Shown: positions 50,762 through 61,888 of the stretch, piece by piece | Layout of the letters: the number at the start of each line of letters is the position of its first letter | How positions within the stretch are numbered: the first letter of the stretch is position 1 | Assembly: GCF_011516735.1 (NCBI RefSeq) | Contig: NZ_WOSX01000001.1 | Location: forward strand, 310,001 to 374,000 | DNA length: 64,000 bases | Source of the DNA: Acetobacter fallax | GTDB lineage: Bacteria; Pseudomonadota; Alphaproteobacteria; Acetobacterales; Acetobacteraceae | Direction of reading: 5' to 3' | Program-made: the position numbers and the translations under genes | The notes under the pieces: generated by a model | Databases searched by the model: none | What the model was told of the DNA's origin: nothing | Seen by the model: the letters and a program-made list of their open reading frames with translations, nothing else

Positions 50762-51599
50762 GTCAGCATCTGCCACCCGCCCTGAAACTGGTCCGGCTGA
50801 CACCGGGCGGCAATCGGGAGACGCTATTCTGACCCGGAAATGCCGGCGAAACGCATTCATTGGCGTTGCGATCATGACGCTGACCGGCGGTATTTTCGTG
50901 TGGCGTCAGGCGCAGTCCGATGCGTTGCTGACACGGATCCATCACGGGCTTGTTGTCTGTGCGACGGGTGCCGCCGCTGCGGCGGCTCAGCCGCTTTCGC
51001 TGACGGCAGCGGCTCAGGCGGCGACCGGGACGGCCAGCGTCACGCCTCCGGCGAACGGCCCGGATCCTGTCGTCGCCAGTGCACCGTCGATGGTGCAGCT
51101 CGATGTCATGCAGGACCCGGATGGTCAGCTTCTGGTGAGGGAAGGGTCTCGTCCGCTCAGCGATGCCCTGATGGCATCGCGCCACAATCGTGAGCTTGTC
51201 ATGCTCTCGCTGCACGACACGGCGGCGAAGAATGTTGTGAAGGTGATCCGGGCGACGGGGATGCGGCATCGCGTCATTCTGTCTGCGGCGAATGACGCGG
51301 GCACGCGGGATGCGCTGAAAGCGGACCGTTCAATTATTGTCGCCATTCCTGTCAGTTCGACACGTGATGAATATGCGGCGAAGCGACTCGCGGGCAGCCA
51401 TCCTTTCGCGGCCTGGGTGCCGTCTGACGCGTCCCCTGCCCTTTTCGCACAGGCTCATCACGACGCGAGCGCCGTGATTGCCAATAGTCCGCGCCTTCTT
51501 TCCGATCCGGCCCGTTTGCAGACATTCCTGAACCAGCCGGTGGACATTGTTGTGACGGACAATCCGTCACGCTTTGTGAAGCTTCTTGACGGCGGCTGA
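50754..51599 (+). CDS. Degenerate GDPD-like membrane-anchored protein
   Basis: A 281-residue protein starting within the last codons of smc. One hydrophobic segment at about residues 33-48 (NAFIGVAIMTLTGGIFVW) anchors it, then an Ala-rich linker. The C-terminal half has the outline of a glycerophosphodiester phosphodiesterase barrel end (LQTFLNQPVDIVVTDNPSRF), but the HRG and ExD catalytic motifs of GDPD enzymes are not visible. It may be a non-catalytic relative with a binding role. Overlap suggests coupling to smc. Confidence 0.5.
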   Translation: MPESASATRPETGPADTGRQSGDAILTRKCRRNAFIGVAIMTLTGGIFVWRQAQSDALLTRIHHGLVVCATGAAAAAAQPLSLTAAAQAATGTASVTPPANGPDPVVASAPSMVQLDVMQDPDGQLLVREGSRPLSDALMASRHNRELVMLSLHDTAAKNVVKVIRATGMRHRVILSAANDAGTRDALKADRSIIVAIPVSSTRDEYAAKRLAGSHPFAAWVPSDASPALFAQAHHDASAVIANSPRLLSDPARLQTFLNQPVDIVVTDNPSRFVKLLDGG

Positions 51600-51600
51600 G

Positions 51601-51895
51601 ACTGGCGGGGTTCTGTCCTTGGAACCAGGCAGAGGCTCGCCTTTGCAAACCGTTTATTGTCAGCAAGCCGGGGTGCCAGGTCGGGTCCGAAGGCTCTGTG
51701 TCATCAGGTGCTGGCACCTTCTCAGGGCTTTGCCCTGGAACCCACCAAAGGTCACAAACCTTTGGAAACCATTTTATTATGAATCAATCGGGGTGCAGGG
51801 GCCTGCGGTCCCTGCCGGGTCCGGGCAGAGCCCGGGCTTCTTCCAGCCCTTTGAAAAATCAAAGATCAACACGTAATGCTAACAGGCTGGAAACC
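51601..51895. repeat. Family A palindrome-mosaic repeat, locus 5
   Basis: Fills the 306-base gap between two convergent genes. Visible modules: CTCAGGGCTTTGCCCTGG, CCAAAGGTCACAAACCTTTGG (arms CCAAAGGT/ACCTTTGG), GGGGCCTGCGGTCCCTGCC, and CCGGGCAGAGCCCGG. The right end touches the stop codon of the glycerate kinase gene. Confidence 0.85.
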
Positions 51896-51905
51896 GGTTT
51901 ATTTG

Positions 51906-53063
51906 TCAGCCGGGCAGACGGTCGGCCATTTTACCGCCAAGGCTTATCGCCATTGCGACGTTGCGGGCGGTTCTTCGCACGCTTTCACGGGATTCGGTCA
52001 GAGCCTCCGACAGGGTGCAGGGCCGCTGGACAGTGCCGAAGACGGCATCGATTCCGGCTGCGTGGACTTTATCGACGCCGGCGCCCAGTGAACCGGCGAT
52101 GGCGATGACCGGTTTCCCCAAACGTCTGGCGACACGGGCGACACCCACGGGTGTTTTTCCGCGAACGGTCTGACCGTCGATCCGTCCTTCCCCGGTGATG
52201 ACAAGATCCGCATCGGTGAGAACGGATTCGAGGGCGAGGGCCTCCATGACGATGTCCACGCCCGGGCGGAGTTTTGCATCCGTAAACGCCAGGAGTGCGG
52301 CGCCCAGGCCGCCTGCGGCTCCGGCTCCGGGTATCGTTGCGATATCGCGTCCGAGATCGGCTGTGATCTGCGCGGCGTATCGTGACAGAGCCAGATCGAG
52401 TGTCCGCACGTGTTCCGGGGTAGCGCCTTTCTGCGGACCGAAAACGGAGGATGCACCTTCTGGGCCGAGAAGCGGATTATCCACGTCGCAGGCGACTTCC
52501 AGTGTGATTCCGGCAAGGCGCGAATCGAGACCGGCCATCTCGATTGCTGCGATCCGGGCCAGGGCAGCGCCGCCGGGTTTGAGTTCGAGACCATCCCCGT
52601 CTTTCAGCGAGATGCCGAGAGCCTGAGCGAATCCGGCGCCGCCGTCATTGGTGGCGCTGCCACCAAGGCCGATGATGATGTGGTTGCAGCCTTCATCCAT
52701 CGCGGCCAGGAGCAGTTCACCGACGCCGCGTGTGGTGGCGCCGAGAGGATCACGCTGCTCTTCCGGGACCAGTTCGAGGCCGGAGGACGCAGCCATTTCG
52801 ATGATGGCCGTCTTTCCGTCTCCGGTGATGCCGAAGAATGCCTCGACGGGTGTGCTCAGAGGACCGGTGACGATATGACGCACCAGGCGTCCGCCGGTTC
52901 CGGACACGATGGCTTCGGATGTGCCTTCGCCACCGTCGGCTGCTGGCAGTTTTACGAAGTCCGCATCCGGGAAGATATCACGGAATCCGGCTTCGATCTC
53001 GCCTGCGACCTCCAGGGCGGAGAGGCTTTCCTTGAACGAGTCACAGACGATCGCGACTTTCAT
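51906..53063 (-). CDS. Glycerate kinase (GarK/GlxK type)
   Basis: A 385-residue kinase phosphorylating D-glycerate, probably to 2-phosphoglycerate as in the GK-I family. Hallmarks: VAIVCDSFKESLSALEVAG at the start, LPAADGGEGT, DPLGATTRGVGELLLAA, IIIGLGGSATNDGGAG, and ITGEGRIDGQTVRGKTPVG. GGAG lies eight bases before the ATG. An organic-acid transporter gene ends 46 bases upstream on the same strand, so uptake and phosphorylation of glycerate or a sugar acid degradation product may be linked. Confidence 0.92.
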   Translation of the reverse strand: MKVAIVCDSFKESLSALEVAGEIEAGFRDIFPDADFVKLPAADGGEGTSEAIVSGTGGRLVRHIVTGPLSTPVEAFFGITGDGKTAIIEMAASSGLELVPEEQRDPLGATTRGVGELLLAAMDEGCNHIIIGLGGSATNDGGAGFAQALGISLKDGDGLELKPGGAALARIAAIEMAGLDSRLAGITLEVACDVDNPLLGPEGASSVFGPQKGATPEHVRTLDLALSRYAAQITADLGRDIATIPGAGAAGGLGAALLAFTDAKLRPGVDIVMEALALESVLTDADLVITGEGRIDGQTVRGKTPVGVARVARRLGKPVIAIAGSLGAGVDKVHAAGIDAVFGTVQRPCTLSEALTESRESVRRTARNVAMAISLGGKMADRLPG

Positions 53064-53109
53064 GGGTTTTCTCCGGTTTGACCGTGCTCATCGCCGGTCG
53101 GCTGACGGG

Positions 53110-54462
53110 TCATGTCGGGACTTCTGCTCTGGGGCTGCAGAGAACGATGCTCGTTCCGCCGAGCATGACAACGGCCAGGAGGATCAGGGCGTAATCGGTG
53201 CTACCTGTCGCCTGACGGATCCAGCCGACGATCCAGGGGCTGGCGAAACCGGCGATCTGTCCCATCGAGTTGATCAGCGCGAGCCCGCCTGCCGCCGCTT
53301 CGGCGCCGAGGAATGAGGAGGCCAGCGGCCAGAACATGGCCAGTCCGGTGAGGGCGCCGGATGCGCCGAGTGAGAGTCCGAACAGGGCGAGAGAGGGCTG
53401 CGCGCCGACAAGGCCGGTCAGGCTGCTTATGAACAGGCCTGTGGCTGCGAGCAGCATTGGTCCGCCGAGATGCAAGCGGCGCTCTCTGCTGCGATCGGCT
53501 GAGCGTCCGACTGCCAGCATGACGATGATTGCGATGAGATAGGGGATGGCGCTCAGCCAGCCGATGGCGAGCATACCGGAACCGAAGCTGGCCTGGATGA
53601 TGGTCGGGAGCCAGAAATTGATCGCGTAGACGCCGCTCTGCACGCAGAAATAGACGAGTCCCATCGCCCATATCCATGGGCTGCGCAGGGCCTGGGACAG
53701 CGTGCCGGCTCCGGTGGTGGTCGGGGTTTTCCGGTCAGCGGCAAGCGCCACCTGCATTGCGTCGCGTTCCGGTTTTTCCAGCCAGGCGGCGCTGGCGACA
53801 TCCTCACTGAGCAGGAATATGACGGCGCAACCGAGGAGGACTGTTGGAACTCCCTGAAGCAGAAAGAGCCACTGCCAGGCGGCGAGGCCGCTGACCGTAT
53901 GCCCTCCGGCATTTGAGAAAGACGACAATATCCATCCGGAAAGCGGGCCGCCGATGACGCCGGAGAGCGGGATGGCCGCCATGAAAAGGGCCATGACGCG
54001 CCCGCGGTGCTGCGAGGGGAACCAGCGGGTCAGGTAGAGCACGAGGCCAGGAAAGAAGCCGGCTTCGGCGGCGCCGGTGAGAAAGCGTATAGCGTAGAAT
54101 GAGGTGGCGCCATGCACGAAGGCGAGACTGGCTGACAGTGCGCCCCAGATCACCATGATGAGCGCGATCCAGCGACGGGCGCCGAATTTTTCGAGCATCA
54201 GGTTGCTGGGGACGCCGCAGGCGACATAGCCGAGGAAGAAGATTCCGGCTGCGAATCCGTATTGCCGGTCATCGAGACCCAGTGCGTCGAGCATCTGGAG
54301 TTTCGCGAAGCCGACATTCACCCGGTCGAGATAATTGAAGAGGTAGCAGACGAAGATGAAAGGCACGATGCGGAAGGCGGCCCGTCGGAAAAGTTCGTCG
54401 GGGCTGGTATCCGGGCCATCATCCCGAACGACGGCAGCCATAGCGCTGTCGGTTTCTGACAT
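53110..54462 (-). CDS. MFS transporter, anion:cation symporter family
   Basis: A 450-residue transporter with 12 helices of the ACS family (glucarate, galactonate, tartrate and phthalate carriers). The signature stretch FIFVCYLFNYLDRVNVGFAKLQM, seen here as YLFNYLDRVNVGFAKL, and GYVACGVPSNLMLEKFGARRW are typical. The glycerate kinase follows within 46 bases, so the likely substrate is a sugar acid or glycerate. Both genes probably form one operon starting upstream of 54462. Confidence 0.9.
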   Translation of the reverse strand: MSETDSAMAAVVRDDGPDTSPDELFRRAAFRIVPFIFVCYLFNYLDRVNVGFAKLQMLDALGLDDRQYGFAAGIFFLGYVACGVPSNLMLEKFGARRWIALIMVIWGALSASLAFVHGATSFYAIRFLTGAAEAGFFPGLVLYLTRWFPSQHRGRVMALFMAAIPLSGVIGGPLSGWILSSFSNAGGHTVSGLAAWQWLFLLQGVPTVLLGCAVIFLLSEDVASAAWLEKPERDAMQVALAADRKTPTTTGAGTLSQALRSPWIWAMGLVYFCVQSGVYAINFWLPTIIQASFGSGMLAIGWLSAIPYLIAIIVMLAVGRSADRSRERRLHLGGPMLLAATGLFISSLTGLVGAQPSLALFGLSLGASGALTGLAMFWPLASSFLGAEAAAGGLALINSMGQIAGFASPWIVGWIRQATGSTDYALILLAVVMLGGTSIVLCSPRAEVPT

Positions 54463-54682
54463 GGTTGTTGTCCAGCTCTTATTTTATGCTGAACTCTCTC
54501 ATCCCGGCGACGGGACGGCAACCATGTAAATGATTACTATGCGTTATGTGAATGAGCGGGGGAACGCGCTGAATTTTGCGAAGTTCTGGCGCCTGTCACG
54601 GACGGTCAGGCGTAATTCGCGATGGGACCGGCGCTCATCCGGGAGAAGGTGGTCCGGTTGAGCGCCGATATCATCAGAGGTC

Positions 54683-56572
<1,890 letters not shown>

Positions 56573-57349
56573 ATGTACGACGAGACAGACTTTCGACGCA
56601 GAGTTGCCGGTCGCCGCATTCGTGTTGTGGGCGATGTGCATGGTGACCTTGAAGCGTTCAGGCATGCGGCCGCGACGGATCGTTTTATTGTGCAGCTTGG
56701 GGATCTGGTCGATTACGGGCCGGACAGTGCCGGTGCTCTGCGGCTGATGGCGTCGATTATTGATGACGACCGGGGTTTGTTCCTGCTGGGGAATCATGAC
56801 CGTAAGCTTGGGCGGGCTTTGCTGGGACGCAAGCTGCGCCGGGATGCGCCGCTGGAAGCCACGATTGAGCAACTGATCGAACCGGAAAATTCTGACGTTC
56901 TGGAACGGGCTCTTTCTTTGTTTCAGGCGGCGCCGACATGGCTGAAGCTTGGCAGGCGAATTTTTGTTCACGCGGCTTTTCATACGGGCATGCTGGCCGA
57001 ACCCTGCCATCCTGGCCTTGAGAGTGTCTCGCATCTTTTATCACGCGCCCTGTTTGGCGAGGTTACTGGCGGGACGCAGGCGGACGGGTATCCGGAGCGT
57101 CGGCTCAACTGGGTGGATCATATTCCCGCCGGGCATACGGTCTATTGCGGTCACGACCGGCGCTCCACGGACGGGCGTCCGTGGGTCAAACAGGGGCGTT
57201 CGGGCGGGACGGCGGTTTTTGTGGATACGGGTGCCGGCAAGGGCGGGCATCTCGCCTGGATTGATCTGCCGGACGAAATTGCTGATGTGCCCGATTATCC
57301 GGCTCAGCCCTTATCTGACTGGCCGACTCAGTCCCCTGCCCTCTTCTGA
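56573..57349 (+). CDS. Calcineurin-like (PPP-type) metallophosphatase
   Basis: A 258-residue phosphoesterase with all the metal-site motifs: VGDVHGDLEAF at about 21-29, LGDLVDYGPDS, LLGNHDRKL, FVHAAF and CGHD. The order and spacing match bacterial Ser/Thr phosphatases and diadenosine-tetraphosphatases (PrpE/ApaH-like). Substrate, protein or dinucleotide, cannot be told. It is divergent from aarC and first in a row of four plus-strand genes ending with citrate synthase. Confidence 0.85.
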   Translation: MYDETDFRRRVAGRRIRVVGDVHGDLEAFRHAAATDRFIVQLGDLVDYGPDSAGALRLMASIIDDDRGLFLLGNHDRKLGRALLGRKLRRDAPLEATIEQLIEPENSDVLERALSLFQAAPTWLKLGRRIFVHAAFHTGMLAEPCHPGLESVSHLLSRALFGEVTGGTQADGYPERRLNWVDHIPAGHTVYCGHDRRSTDGRPWVKQGRSGGTAVFVDTGAGKGGHLAWIDLPDEIADVPDYPAQPLSDWPTQSPALF

Positions 57350-57503
57350 GCCGATTCTTCTGTTGCCGCCCTGTCATGGCCTGCGGTGAAGACTGTTTTG
57401 ACACGCTCATTCACGGCGTGGTGAATGAGAGCTCGCTGTTTTCATGGGGGCTTGCGGGCGCCCGGTGACGGACAGACCGGAACACAGGACAGGATGGAGT
57501 GGC

Positions 57504-57863
57504 GTGGCGGCAGATTTGCATGAAGGCGCGCAGGCAGTTTCCGTTGACGGTGCCGATCCCGTCGCGGAGCTGGCTGCGCTGCGACAGAGCATCGACAACA
57601 TTGACATGGCGCTGGTTGCGATGCTGGCGGAACGGTTTCGCTGCACCCAGGCGGTCGGGGAACTGAAGGCGCGGTATAAAATGCCACCGGCTGATCTTCA
57701 GCGGGAAGCACGGCAGATTGCCCGGCTGCGTGAGCTGGCGAAGAATGCGCATCTCGATCCTGATTTCGCCGAGAAATTTCTGAATTTCATTATTCGCGAA
57801 GTGATTCGTCATCATGAGGCGATTGCCCGGGACGACGACACTGCGGCGGTCGCGCGACAGTGA
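57504..57863 (+). CDS. Chorismate mutase (AroQ type)
   Basis: A 119-residue all-helical chorismate mutase making prephenate for Phe/Tyr. The fold begins with PVAELAALRQSIDNIDMALVAMLAERF and continues CTQAVGELKARYKMPPADLQRE, with the conserved Arg, Lys and Glu/Gln positions of AroQ. GTG 57504 is chosen for the AGGA/GGAG run before it; an ATG 20 codons earlier lacks a ribosome-binding site. The stop overlaps the next start (GTGA). Confidence 0.88.
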   Translation: MAADLHEGAQAVSVDGADPVAELAALRQSIDNIDMALVAMLAERFRCTQAVGELKARYKMPPADLQREARQIARLRELAKNAHLDPDFAEKFLNFIIREVIRHHEAIARDDDTAAVARQ

Positions 57864-58408
57864 AACCTGTTGCTCACAGGCTTCTTCTTTTACGGCATGC
57901 GGAAGCCGTGCCGGCTCCGGCCGGCGATCTGAGTGCTGCGGCGGACCTTGCCCGCCCTCTGACGGAAGAAGGGCATCGGCTGGCGCGACATCGGGGTGAG
58001 ATGATGCGGCGGGCCGGGATCGTTCCGGATCTGGTGCTGTGCAGCCCGGCTCTGAGGACGCGCCAGACTTATGCCGGGCTGCTTCCGTTCGGGCAGAACA
58101 GCCGGTCGGACATTCGGCCGGAAATCAGGATTGAGCCGACACTTTATCTTGCGGCCCCCGATGAGTTGCTGGCGAGGCTGCGTGTGACGCCTGACGCGGT
58201 GCACACAGTTTTACTGGTGGGCCACAATCCGGGGCTCCCTGCCCTCGCCCGCTATCTGAATGGTGTGGAGACAGCGCTCGAATCGGACTTTGGGCTGGGA
58301 ACGCTCGCTTCGTTTCGTGTGGAGGTTGAGAAGCAGGAATCGATTGCTCTGGCGTGGAAGGGGCTTGGACCCAGGACAGCCTGGCTTGAGTCGTTCTCGC
58401 AAAATTGA
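57860..58408 (+). CDS. SixA-like histidine phosphatase (AarB-like)
   Basis: A 182-residue histidine-phosphatase-family protein. The catalytic His is in LLLLRHAEAVP (about residue 13), and the second is in LLVGHNPGLPAL; the two Arg of the pocket are present (RHAEA, SPALRTRQT). SixA removes phosphate from phosphohistidine in HPt domains. In A. aceti the gene between citrate synthase and the CoA-transferase region (aarB) is a SixA homologue. Start GTG overlaps the chorismate mutase stop, so both are coupled. Confidence 0.88.
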   Translation: MKPVAHRLLLLRHAEAVPAPAGDLSAAADLARPLTEEGHRLARHRGEMMRRAGIVPDLVLCSPALRTRQTYAGLLPFGQNSRSDIRPEIRIEPTLYLAAPDELLARLRVTPDAVHTVLLVGHNPGLPALARYLNGVETALESDFGLGTLASFRVEVEKQESIALAWKGLGPRTAWLESFSQN

Positions 58409-58557
58409 GCCGAAAATCTCCCCTATCGGGCCGGCTCTCAACAAGGTGACGGGTTTGGAGCCCTTCCACGGCTTTCGGATTAGCGCCCGATCAGAGACAA
58501 ACGTCGGTGACGCCACCGTCGCAGGACAGGTGGTCAGATTGTTGCAGGAGTAACGCC

Positions 58558-59871
58558 ATGAGCGGGTCGCAGACAGCAGTGACGGGTAAATCCGCCAGCA
58601 TAAAACTTGGGGACGATACGGCTGAACTGCCGGTTCTGAGGGGCACTCTTGGCCCTGACGTTGTGGATATTCGTCGCATAACAGCCGATCTGGGCATTTT
58701 CACGTTCGATCCGGGCTATGGCGAGACCGCATCGTGCGTGAGCAAAGTCACGTTCATTGATGGTGATAAAGGCGTTCTGCTGCATCGGGGTTATCCGATT
58801 GATCAGCTGGCGGAGCAGGCCTCCTATCCGGAAGTCATCTATCTGCTGCTTAACGGTGAACTGCCGAATAAGTCGCAGTATGCAACATTCGTTGACACTC
58901 TGACGAATCATACGCTGCTGCATGAGCAGATCCGGAATTTCTTTAACGGATATCGCCGTGACGCTCATCCGATGGCGATTCTGTGCGGCACGGTCGGGGC
59001 ACTTTCCGCTTTCTATCCGGATGCCAACGACATCTCCCGTCAGGAAAGCCGCGATCTTTCTGCGATGCGCCTGATTGCGAAGATTCCGACGATTGCTGCC
59101 TGGGCGTATAAATATACTATTGGCGAGCCATTCGTTTATCCGCGCAATGATCTGAACTACGCCGAGAATTTTCTCTCGATGATGTTCGCGCGTCCTTCTG
59201 AGCCGTACAAGGTCAATCCGGTTCTGGCGCGTGCCATGAATCGCATTCTGATTTTGCATGCGGATCATGAGCAGAATGCTTCGACCTCGACAGTTCGCAT
59301 GGCCGGTTCGACGGGAGCCAATCCGTTTGCCTGTATCGCGGCTGGTATTGCGGCTCTGTGGGGACCTGCGCATGGCGGTGCCAATGAAGCGGTGCTGAAG
59401 ATGCTGGCTTCGATTGGCTCGGTTGAGAACATTCCGGACTTCATTGCCAAGGTGAAGGACAAGAACAGCGGCGTGAAGCTGATGGGCTTCGGGCACCGGG
59501 TTTATAAGAACTTCGATCCGCGCGCGAAGATCATGCAGGCCACCTGTCATGAAGTGCTGACCGAACTTGGGATCAAGGACGATCCTCTGCTTGATCTCGC
59601 TGTTGAGCTTGAGAAGATTGCGCTGAGTGACGATTATTTCGTAAAGCGCAAGCTCTACCCGAATGTGGATTTCTATTCGGGCATCATTCTCAAGGCGATG
59701 GGCATTCCGACCAGCATGTTCACGGTGCTGTTCGCGGTTGCGCGGACGACTGGCTGGGTCAGTCAGTGGAAGGAAATGATCGAGGAGCCTGGTCAGCGTA
59801 TCAGCCGTCCGCGCCAGCTCTACATGGGTGCGGAAAAGCGGGATATGACGCCGCTCGATCGCCGACCCTGA
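58558..59871 (+). CDS. gltA: Citrate synthase (AarA-type)
   Basis: A 437-residue type II citrate synthase, normal length. Catalytic residues: His in [15 protein letters not shown], His in [12 protein letters not shown], and Asp in YPNVDFYSG; the oxaloacetate site [17 protein letters not shown] is intact. AGGAG lies eight bases before ATG 58558. It condenses acetyl-CoA and oxaloacetate and is the A. aceti aarA counterpart, so together with aarC it supports acetate overoxidation and acid resistance. Confidence 0.96.
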   Translation: MSGSQTAVTGKSASIKLGDDTAELPVLRGTLGPDVVDIRRITADLGIFTFDPGYGETASCVSKVTFIDGDKGVLLHRGYPIDQLAEQASYPEVIYLLLNGELPNKSQYATFVDTLTNHTLLHEQIRNFFNGYRRDAHPMAILCGTVGALSAFYPDANDISRQESRDLSAMRLIAKIPTIAAWAYKYTIGEPFVYPRNDLNYAENFLSMMFARPSEPYKVNPVLARAMNRILILHADHEQNASTSTVRMAGSTGANPFACIAAGIAALWGPAHGGANEAVLKMLASIGSVENIPDFIAKVKDKNSGVKLMGFGHRVYKNFDPRAKIMQATCHEVLTELGIKDDPLLDLAVELEKIALSDDYFVKRKLYPNVDFYSGIILKAMGIPTSMFTVLFAVARTTGWVSQWKEMIEEPGQRISRPRQLYMGAEKRDMTPLDRRP

Positions 59872-59894
59872 TCGGCCAGTCCTGAGATCTGACG

Positions 59895-59925
59895 GATCAG
59901 GCTGTTTTTCTGAAGCAGCCTGATC
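59895..59925. terminator. Hairpin after citrate synthase
   Basis: GATCAGGCTG and CAGCCTGATC form a perfect ten-base stem with an 11-base loop, 24 bases after the stop. No T-run follows, so it may protect the 3' end or end transcription weakly. Confidence 0.6.
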
Positions 59926-60120
59926 GCCGGTGAGTTCGGAACTGTGCCGGGACTGTTCTGCAGTGCCTGTCATTTTTCCGGAGGTTGGCTGGAGTTTATC
60001 CACTTATCCCGTCCTTTTTGTGGAGCGGGGTTTTGTGGGTTTTGAAACGATTCACTCTCATACCCAACCAGTGTTGAGGCTGGCACACGGGAGGAGACGA
60101 GTCCGCACGCGCCAGACGGC

Positions 60121-60275
60121 CGGAGACCTTTGCGAAAGCTCTGTTGTCATTAAGTGCTGGCACCTTCTCAGGGCTTTGCCCTGGAACCCACCAAAGGTCA
60201 CAGACCTTTGGAAACCATTTTATTATTAATCAGGGGTCTGCGGCCCCTTCCGGGTTCAGGCGGAACCCGGTCTTC
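60121..60275. repeat. Family A palindrome-mosaic repeat, locus 6
   Basis: Contains CTCAGGGCTTTGCCCTGG, CCAAAGGTCACAGACCTTTGG (arms CCAAAGGTC/GACCTTTGG) and a GCGGCCCCTTCCGGGTTC module. It lies between the convergent citrate synthase and small Cys-tail genes. The rest of the gap (59930-60120, 60352-60421) shows nothing more than ordinary sequence. Confidence 0.85.
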
Positions 60276-60310
60276 TTCATGACGGTCAGCTTTTATGCAG
60301 GCTGGTATCA

Positions 60311-60350
60311 ATCAATAAAGGCCCCGGCTGAAGTCGGGGCCTTTATTGAT
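60311..60350. terminator. Strong bidirectional terminator
   Basis: ATCAATAAAGGCCCCG and CGGGGCCTTTATTGAT form a perfect 16-base stem with an eight-base loop. It contains T-rich arms in both directions and lies between convergent genes. Confidence 0.92.
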
Positions 60351-60421
60351 GTGTCCGATATCCTGACTTTTCGGTCAGATCGACGACGCCAGTCGTCAGA
60401 CAGGTGGTACTGCGTGGTGTT

Positions 60422-60658
60422 TCAGGCGCAGTCGCAGCCGGATGTCGGTCCGGCCTCTTTTTTGACGACGTGATGATCGATCCATTCCGAGACGAGCCGC
60501 CGGGCCTCGTTCACGGACGATTCCGGGTGGTGGATCCGATATAATGTCGTGCAGGCATTGAAGGCTGAGACATCATTCGTGCCGACAAGTTTCAGTTCCT
60601 GATAGGCCGTAACGACAGCCCGTTCGCAATTCCGCGCAATCTGACTGGTTTCGACCAC
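60422..60658 (-). CDS. Small Cys-tailed protein behind a Fur-box-like site
   Basis: A 78-residue soluble protein from GTG 60658, about 19 bases downstream of a Fur-box-like site. It looks helical (NCERAVVTAYQELKLVG, SSVNEARRLVSEWIDHH) and ends with GPTSGCDCA, so two cysteines close the chain; a third sits near residue 11 and a fourth near 35 (FNACTTLYRIHHP). Histidines cluster in the middle. This could bind a metal or an Fe-S cluster, but I know no family. Likely expressed under iron limitation. Confidence 0.6.
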   Translation of the reverse strand: MVETSQIARNCERAVVTAYQELKLVGTNDVSAFNACTTLYRIHHPESSVNEARRLVSEWIDHHVVKKEAGPTSGCDCA

Positions 60659-60676
60659 AGCAGGTTGTCCTCACAT

Positions 60677-60691
60677 TGATAATCATTCGCA
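60677..60691 (-). promoter_or_regulatory. Fur-box-like site
   Basis: TGATAATCATTCGCA matches the 7-1-7 Fur consensus TGATAATNATTATCA with two mismatches. It stands just before the start of the small gene at 60422-60658, where repressor binding would block transcription in iron-rich cells. Confidence 0.55.
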
Positions 60692-60811
60692 ACTTGTGTA
60701 AAGCATAGCGGCTGCCGGGCCATACGCGCAAGAGGACAGCCCTGTCTGTGGCGCTCGTCTGTAAGGTTCTGTCATCACGTCGGTGCGATCTCTCCATCGC
60801 CTCCGGGATCG

Positions 60812-61729
60812 CTAAAGACCGAATCTGGTTCTCAGCAACGACGCGACGCGACCGGCTTCATCAAGCGCCTCACGGGGCCAGGGCGAGAAATCGCTGTCGA
60901 AAATCCTGGCATACCCATTGGAGACCAGAGCTCGCGCCATTCGGTTGTTCTGTCCGAAGCGTCCGGGCACATGTCCGAGAAAGACAGGGAGATCGGTCGC
61001 CGCAGTTTCCGCGAGCGTGACTGCCCGACCGCCATAGACGACCACGGCATTGGCACAGCCGATAAATCCAAGCGTCGGGTTATCGTCGGGCTCACCATGT
61101 CGCCAGACGAGTTTGTAACAGGAGCCAAGCGCTTCGATGAAGACATCTGCGATGCCTTCCGGCACCCCTTCAGAGACAGACAGCAGAACCGACCCGCGAT
61201 AATCCTGCACCATGAGGCCGAGACGCCGTGCCGCGGCGTCTGCTTCCGCGGGCGTGAGGCCTTCTCCCGCGTCCAGCACCACGGCGACCCTGGGCTCCGG
61301 CAGATGTTCCAGACGTTCGATCCAGAGGCGGCGCGCCCGTTTGCAGAGTTCGGCTGAAACGATCGTCAGCGGACCCAGGACGGGAATAATGTGAGTGCTG
61401 GCCCGGCTACTGCGATGCATCAGCGGGAGAATGACCGCATCGAATGGACGTCCGCCCGTCAGAGCGGTTGCCAGGCGGCCACTGCTGCAATGGACGACCG
61501 GGGCACCAAAGCGTCGTCGCAACGCGAGTCCGGCCAGCCCGGCGCCGATTCCGGATGTCAGCATCAGGCGTGGCGGGCGCCAGCCGGCTTCGGCGTTCGA
61601 CAGATCGCGCATCCGGCGGAACGAACAGTCAAACCGGCTTGCCAGCGCGTGAGCGGGTCCGACCCGTCCGGGCACGGAGGACTCGATCACCCAGAGTGGC
61701 ACATCGCAGGTTGTTTCCTGCACCATCAT
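60812..61729 (-). CDS. ELM1/GtrOC1-family protein
   Basis: About 305 residues from ATG 61729; a GTG at 61807 would add 26 weakly coded residues. It matches the bacterial family similar to plant mitochondrial fission factor ELM1: PLWVIESSVPGRVGPAHALA, HCSSGRLATALTGGRPFDAVILP, GSVLLSVSEGVP, VVYGGRAVTLAETAATDLPVFLG. The layout recalls a GT-B glycosyltransferase, and some relatives act in surface polysaccharide synthesis. The exact reaction is unknown. Divergent from pyrE. Confidence 0.75.
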   Translation of the reverse strand: MMVQETTCDVPLWVIESSVPGRVGPAHALASRFDCSFRRMRDLSNAEAGWRPPRLMLTSGIGAGLAGLALRRRFGAPVVHCSSGRLATALTGGRPFDAVILPLMHRSSRASTHIIPVLGPLTIVSAELCKRARRLWIERLEHLPEPRVAVVLDAGEGLTPAEADAAARRLGLMVQDYRGSVLLSVSEGVPEGIADVFIEALGSCYKLVWRHGEPDDNPTLGFIGCANAVVVYGGRAVTLAETAATDLPVFLGHVPGRFGQNNRMARALVSNGYARIFDSDFSPWPREALDEAGRVASLLRTRFGL

Positions 61730-61888
61730 GACCGGAGAAGACCGGATTGCCCCTGAGCGGGCGGGCCATTGTCGTCGCGCGACGAAAGAGCCGGATCTGG
61801 CCGGCACGGGACGGCTGAGAATAGATTTTCTGCCCGTGTGCAGCTATGCCACGACATCGCCGGTGAACGCGCGCGAGGAGAAAGGGAC

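Noticed and set aside
58534-60003. 489-codon minus-strand frame opposite citrate synthase
   Set aside because: Antisense shadow; citrate synthase on the plus strand has all catalytic motifs and a good start.
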